A DNA stretch of 64,000 nt, from assembly GCA_033439765.1 (NCBI GenBank), contig JAULSN010000009.1, positions 1 through 64,000 on the forward strand. Reading direction: 5' to 3'. Shown piece after piece: positions 59,976-64,000 of the stretch; the stretch's first letter is position 1; every line of letters starts with the position of its first letter. A program made the translations under genes and the position numbers. Origin of the DNA: Lasiosphaeria ovina. Taxonomy: Eukaryota; Ascomycota; Sordariomycetes; Sordariales; Lasiosphaeriaceae. The notes beneath the pieces were generated by a model. It was not told the origin of the DNA. It saw only the letters and a program-made list of their open reading frames with translations, and searched no databases.

Positions 59976-62900
59976 TTACCCCCCCCTCCCGCGCGTAGGG
60001 TCCTTTATTCATGAAGAATAAAAAATGTTGGATCGCGTAGGGCTCGAACTTGTGATTACTTCTTCCTCATTGATCTTCGTAGCTTGCGCTCGCCCGTATT
60101 AACGGGTCTATCATCGTTATCGTGGTCGTCGGCTATCTTATCGGCTATATATATGGTTATCCATTACTATAGGCGCTTTGGCGGCCCTACTAGGTCGGGG
60201 TATTATTCGTGGAACTCGTATAGCTTCGCGGGGGCGTTCTTGAAGTTCCCAGCTGGGTACTACGTCGGATCTGGGTCCCAGCCTCTCCATTGTACTTGGT
60301 ACTCGAGGCGGCCGTGTGTTGTTCTTGAGGTTAATATACGGTCGACTTCCCATTCTTCCTCCTTATTAACCATCTTTGAGGGATTCTCTACTTCTTATCC
60401 TGGTAGTGGGTTATTGGCATAACGCTTAAGCCTATCTATATGGAACACATCTATTGCCTTCTAGCTAGTAGGAACCTCCAATCTATAGGAGTGTCTAACT
60501 ATCTCGACGATCCGATAGTGCTGTCGTATGAGGGGGAAATCTAGCTTGTCGCTAGGTCTGTCCGTAGACTAATTCTTCTTAATAATAAATACTCTATCGC
60601 CAGTGCCGAAGTCCGGTTCCCGGCGATGTTTATTAGCTTGGTTGACCTATACTTATTATGCCTTTTGGATTATCTCCCTAGCGTAGTCGACGTACTTCTA
60701 TATCGTTCTTAGAGTATCCTAGGCGTTTTCCCTATTTAGCTTCTCCCTAGTTAGTAAGCCCGCTAGCTTGGTACGTTTGGTCCAATCGTACTGGGTGGGT
60801 ATTTCGAATCCGAATAGCACCTCGTGAGGTTCTATTCCCGTACTAGCGTACGGTAGGCTGTTTTGGGCGAAGTCCATAGCGGGGATCGCTCTTGACTAGT
60901 TATCTTGGTAGTGGTTTACGAACGGTCGAAGTCGTTATTCAAGGTATTGGTTTATAATCTCGACTTGGCCCGTAGTTTGGGAATACCCTAAGGAAGATAA
61001 CTTCTACTTGATTCCTAGGATCTTAGACACTTCGTCTATAAAGTCTACGATGAATTGGGGTCCCCTATCGCTAATTATTTCGTCGGGGAGTCTAAGGATT
61101 CTAAAGGGTCCTTCGTAGTATATTAGGGTAGCATCCTTGGCCGTAGCGGAGTCCCTATAAGGGATTGTCTAGGCGGCCTTACTTAGCCTATCAATTACTA
61201 CTAGGGCGTTGTTCTTGGTATACTTATCCTCGGGCATCTTATAGAAGTCTACTACTAGGGATTTCCATCTATGAAGGGGTACTAGGAGGGGCTTAAGGAG
61301 GCCCGGGGTCTTACTACGGGGCTTCTTACTAGATTGGCATAGGTAGTTCTCGACGAATCGGTCGACTGATCCTATTAGCCGGGGCCACTAATAAAGTTTC
61401 GAGACTATTCGGCGGGTCTTGTTTCTCCCGGGGTATACGGAGGGCATCCTTGAATATACTTCGTAAATAACTTTAGTTCTTAGATTCAGTTCCCCTCCGG
61501 AGGGTACGACTAGTCTTCCTTTATATAATAAGATACGGTCTTCCAATATAGAGAAACCGTCAATACCTTATCTCGCCTTTGTACGGTAGATATCGAGTTC
61601 GGGGTCGTTCTTATTATACCGTAGTAGAGTATCGATCATCTTATAACCTAATAAAGAAGGGGGCTCGACGTCTTCGTCGATAATGGATATAGCTATAGGG
61701 GCTTGTAAAGTTGATATTGTAGTTATTGCCCCTGTGAGCTTGAATATTTATATAGTCCTTTATAGCTCTTGCTTCTCCTTTTAGGTCTTAATATCTTCCG
61801 ACTTTCGAGATAGTGCGTCTACGGCTATATTCTCGGTTCCTGGTCGATAGGTAATCTGGAAATGGTATTAGGATATAAGATCGGCCTATCCGGCTTGCCT
61901 TAAGTTCAGGAGTCTCTTCGTACCGAAGTATTCTAGAGCCCTATAGTCCGTAATAATAGTAAAGGGCTAATCTCGGAGTCCTATTAGCTCGGCTCTCTAA
62001 ACTATTAACCCTCTAACGACTACTATTAACTCTTTATCGTAAATTGGGTAGTTTAACTCGGCTCCGTATATAGTTTCTGAATAGAATATAGTAGGATGCC
62101 ATTCCTCATCGTCCGTCTATAGTTAGGATAGTACTCCTACGTAGACACCTCCTAACGCGTCGGTTTCCATCCGGGTCGGTAGCTCGTAAGAGAAGTGCCG
62201 AAGTATCGGGGCGGATATGAGTTTATCCTTCAGCTCTTCGAAGGCTGCTTAATAGTCTTCAGACCATTTAAATACCTGGCCTTTCCTTATTAAGCTAGTC
62301 AGGGGTTTGGCGATACGGCTATAATTCTATACGAAGCGCCGGTAGAAGTTATAATATCCCAGGAATGACTATACTCCTTTAAGGTTACGGGGAACGCTCC
62401 AGTCCCTAACGGTAGCCACTTTCTCGGGGTCTACCGCTATCCCAGTCGTAGAGATAATAAATCCCAGGTACTTGGTTTTAGTAACGTAGAACTCGTACTT
62501 CTTCAAGTCGGCTTAGAGTCCTACTTGTCTTAGGCGATATAGGACTTTAGCTATATAGGCCTCGTACTCTTCGGGGTTCTTAGAGAAGATAAGGATATTA
62601 TCGATATAGGCGCTATAGAAGTCGTCTAGGTATCCTAATAAGATCTCGTTAATATATCGCTAGAAAGTTGCTAGGCCGTTGGTTAGGCCGAATAGTAAGA
62701 CCCGGTATTTATAGGCCCTATATCTCGTCCGGAAGGTTATAAGGTCCTCGTCCTCCGGGCGCATCCGGATCTTATGGAAGGCTTGCCTAATATCGATCTT
62801 GGTGAAGATTTTGGCTTTCCTAATACGAGCTATAGTCTCGTTAATAAGTGGTAGGGGATATCGATCCTTTCTCGTTATCGCGTTAAGTCTCCGGTAGTCT

Positions 62901-64000
62901 ATATAGAAGCGTATTCCGCCTCCTAGCTTTGGAGCGAGTAGTATTAGCGCTACCCAGGCTACTAAACTACTAGTAATGAATCCCTTTACTAGGTTCTCTA
63001 TAATATATTATTTGGCGATCTCCAATTCCTCTAGGGATATCTTATAGAGTGGACTATACCCTAAGTCTTTAGGGGCTTTGCCTTTAGAGAGGGTAATCTG
63101 ATGGTCGTACGTCCCCCGGTGCTCGGCTAACTTGTCGGAGGTAGCTTTACTAAATACGTCGAGGTAGTTATGGTAGACCGGTGGGACGAGTTTCAGGGCT
63201 TGCTCCCTAAGGTTCTATTTATCTTAAGTTAAGGGGTCTAGTGGTCCCGGATCGCCGAGGGGTGTCCGCTTAACCTCGATAATTTGCTAAATCTCCTAGA
63301 GGCTAGTATATATAGTAGGGGTCTTTTTTGTATAGATCGTAAAGGTTACCTCGTTCACTACGGCGATATCGGGAGGGCGCTCCTTATACTAGCTAATATA
63401 GTCTCGCTATATCCTGTACCTCCCGAACTTATCTTCTAGAGGGTAGTCCAGTTTTCGGTCCCTAGCTAGGTTCCTTCTTGAGGTAGCTGGGTCGGGGGCC
63501 TCTAGGTTCTTTAGTAGTGATTCCTACTGGAGGTCCCGTTCTATTGCCTCTAGACCTTCGTCCTATAAGACCTTCTTTCTCTTCTTACTTAACTTCTGAA
63601 GGATAGTTACCGGTCCTTAGGGCGATCTGGGTCTCGGGGTTATTAAAGGGAGTATTTCTCGTTCCGCTTTCTGGTTCTCGAGTTCTTAGAGCCTCTTCTT
63701 AATTACTTCTCTATCCCTTTATCTCTTAATCTCCTTTTCTAGTAGTATATTCCGGCGGTCTATATCGGCTTAATAAGATGGGTCGGGTAGAGAGTCGGTC
63801 ATATGGTCCATCGATATAGTAGTCTATATAGGGGGGTCTAAGGGGAGGTCTTCGGGGAACTCGAGGACTTTGGTCTTGGATCTAGTCTTAATATTATATT
63901 TTTCTAGAAACTTATCTCCGATAATAAGGTCGTGGTTATTACCGGCAACGATTATCGCCTCATATCGGAAAGTCCGGCCTTAGATCTTAATATCTCCGTA
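59976..64000 (-). mobile_element. Chromovirus B (Ty3/gypsy with chromodomain), RIPped
   Basis: Read on minus from the right edge: protease/gag-pol linker (63200-64000), RT with YIDNILIFSKN (62590-62620; second Asp of YxDD mutated to Asn), RNase H (62000-62200; VYVGVLS and YDKELLVVV-like), integrase ending QTTGQVEIINQYLE, FAQNSLPYASTGIEPHEVLF (60770-61000), and a C-terminal chromodomain EVDRILTSRTTHGRLEYQVQ WRGWDPDPT (60170-60365), which in chromoviruses targets integration to modified histones. Stops at former Trp/Gln codons are frequent. The 5' part lies beyond the window. Confidence 0.88.

Overview
This window looks like a gene-poor, repeat-rich accessory compartment of a filamentous ascomycete (Pezizomycotina; probably Sordariomycetes, but the species is not recognised). 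The evidence is short introns with GTAAGT donors and CTAAC branch sites, fungal-restricted families (velvet-like, Crt10-like, Sqs1, DUF6589), and strong repeat-induced point mutation (RIP: CpA to TpA on either strand) in the older transposons.

Layout. 0-9.6 kb: an intact serine-protease-like gene (1771-3774, minus), a single-pass membrane protein gene (8405-9643, minus) and several minisatellites. 9.6-13.3 kb: a 145-bp inverted-repeat element, a truncated Crt10-like pseudogene and a first block of a scrambled dispersed repeat (called family A here). 13.3-19.2 kb: a compact two-exon velvet-like gene, then tandem repeats and weak gene fragments. 19.2-20.6 kb: a 1.4-kb terminal-inverted-repeat element with a TTAATTAA target-site duplication and a non-transposase ORF. 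20.6-30.5 kb: tandem duplications, an F-box gene whose 3' end is triplicated, an intact Fic (AMPylase-type) gene and a 60-bp satellite. 31.6-40.3 kb: pieces of conserved host genes (MCM2, G-protein beta, DCP2) joined to MULE-like or family A sequence, a Tc1 relic, and a second inverted-repeat element. 40.3-47.0 kb: a degenerate Ty1/copia element interrupted by LARP1-like and Sqs1-like host gene fragments. 47-51.4 kb: more family A mosaic, a solo LTR with target duplication, and a USP7-like fragment. 51.4-64 kb: heavily RIPped DUF6589 and Ty3/gypsy elements, with an un-RIPped short LTR element nested in one of them and a chromodomain-bearing chromovirus at the right edge.

The most striking signal is the density of in-order, partly deleted pieces of unrelated housekeeping genes embedded in repeats between about 31.6 and 51.4 kb. 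This resembles Pack-MULE or Helitron transduplication, overlaid by RIP of different ages. Genes with the best claim to be functional are the Fic protein, the F-box protein, the protease-like protein, the velvet-like protein and, less surely, the membrane protein at 8.4-9.6 kb. Family names come from recognising motifs by eye; no database search was run.
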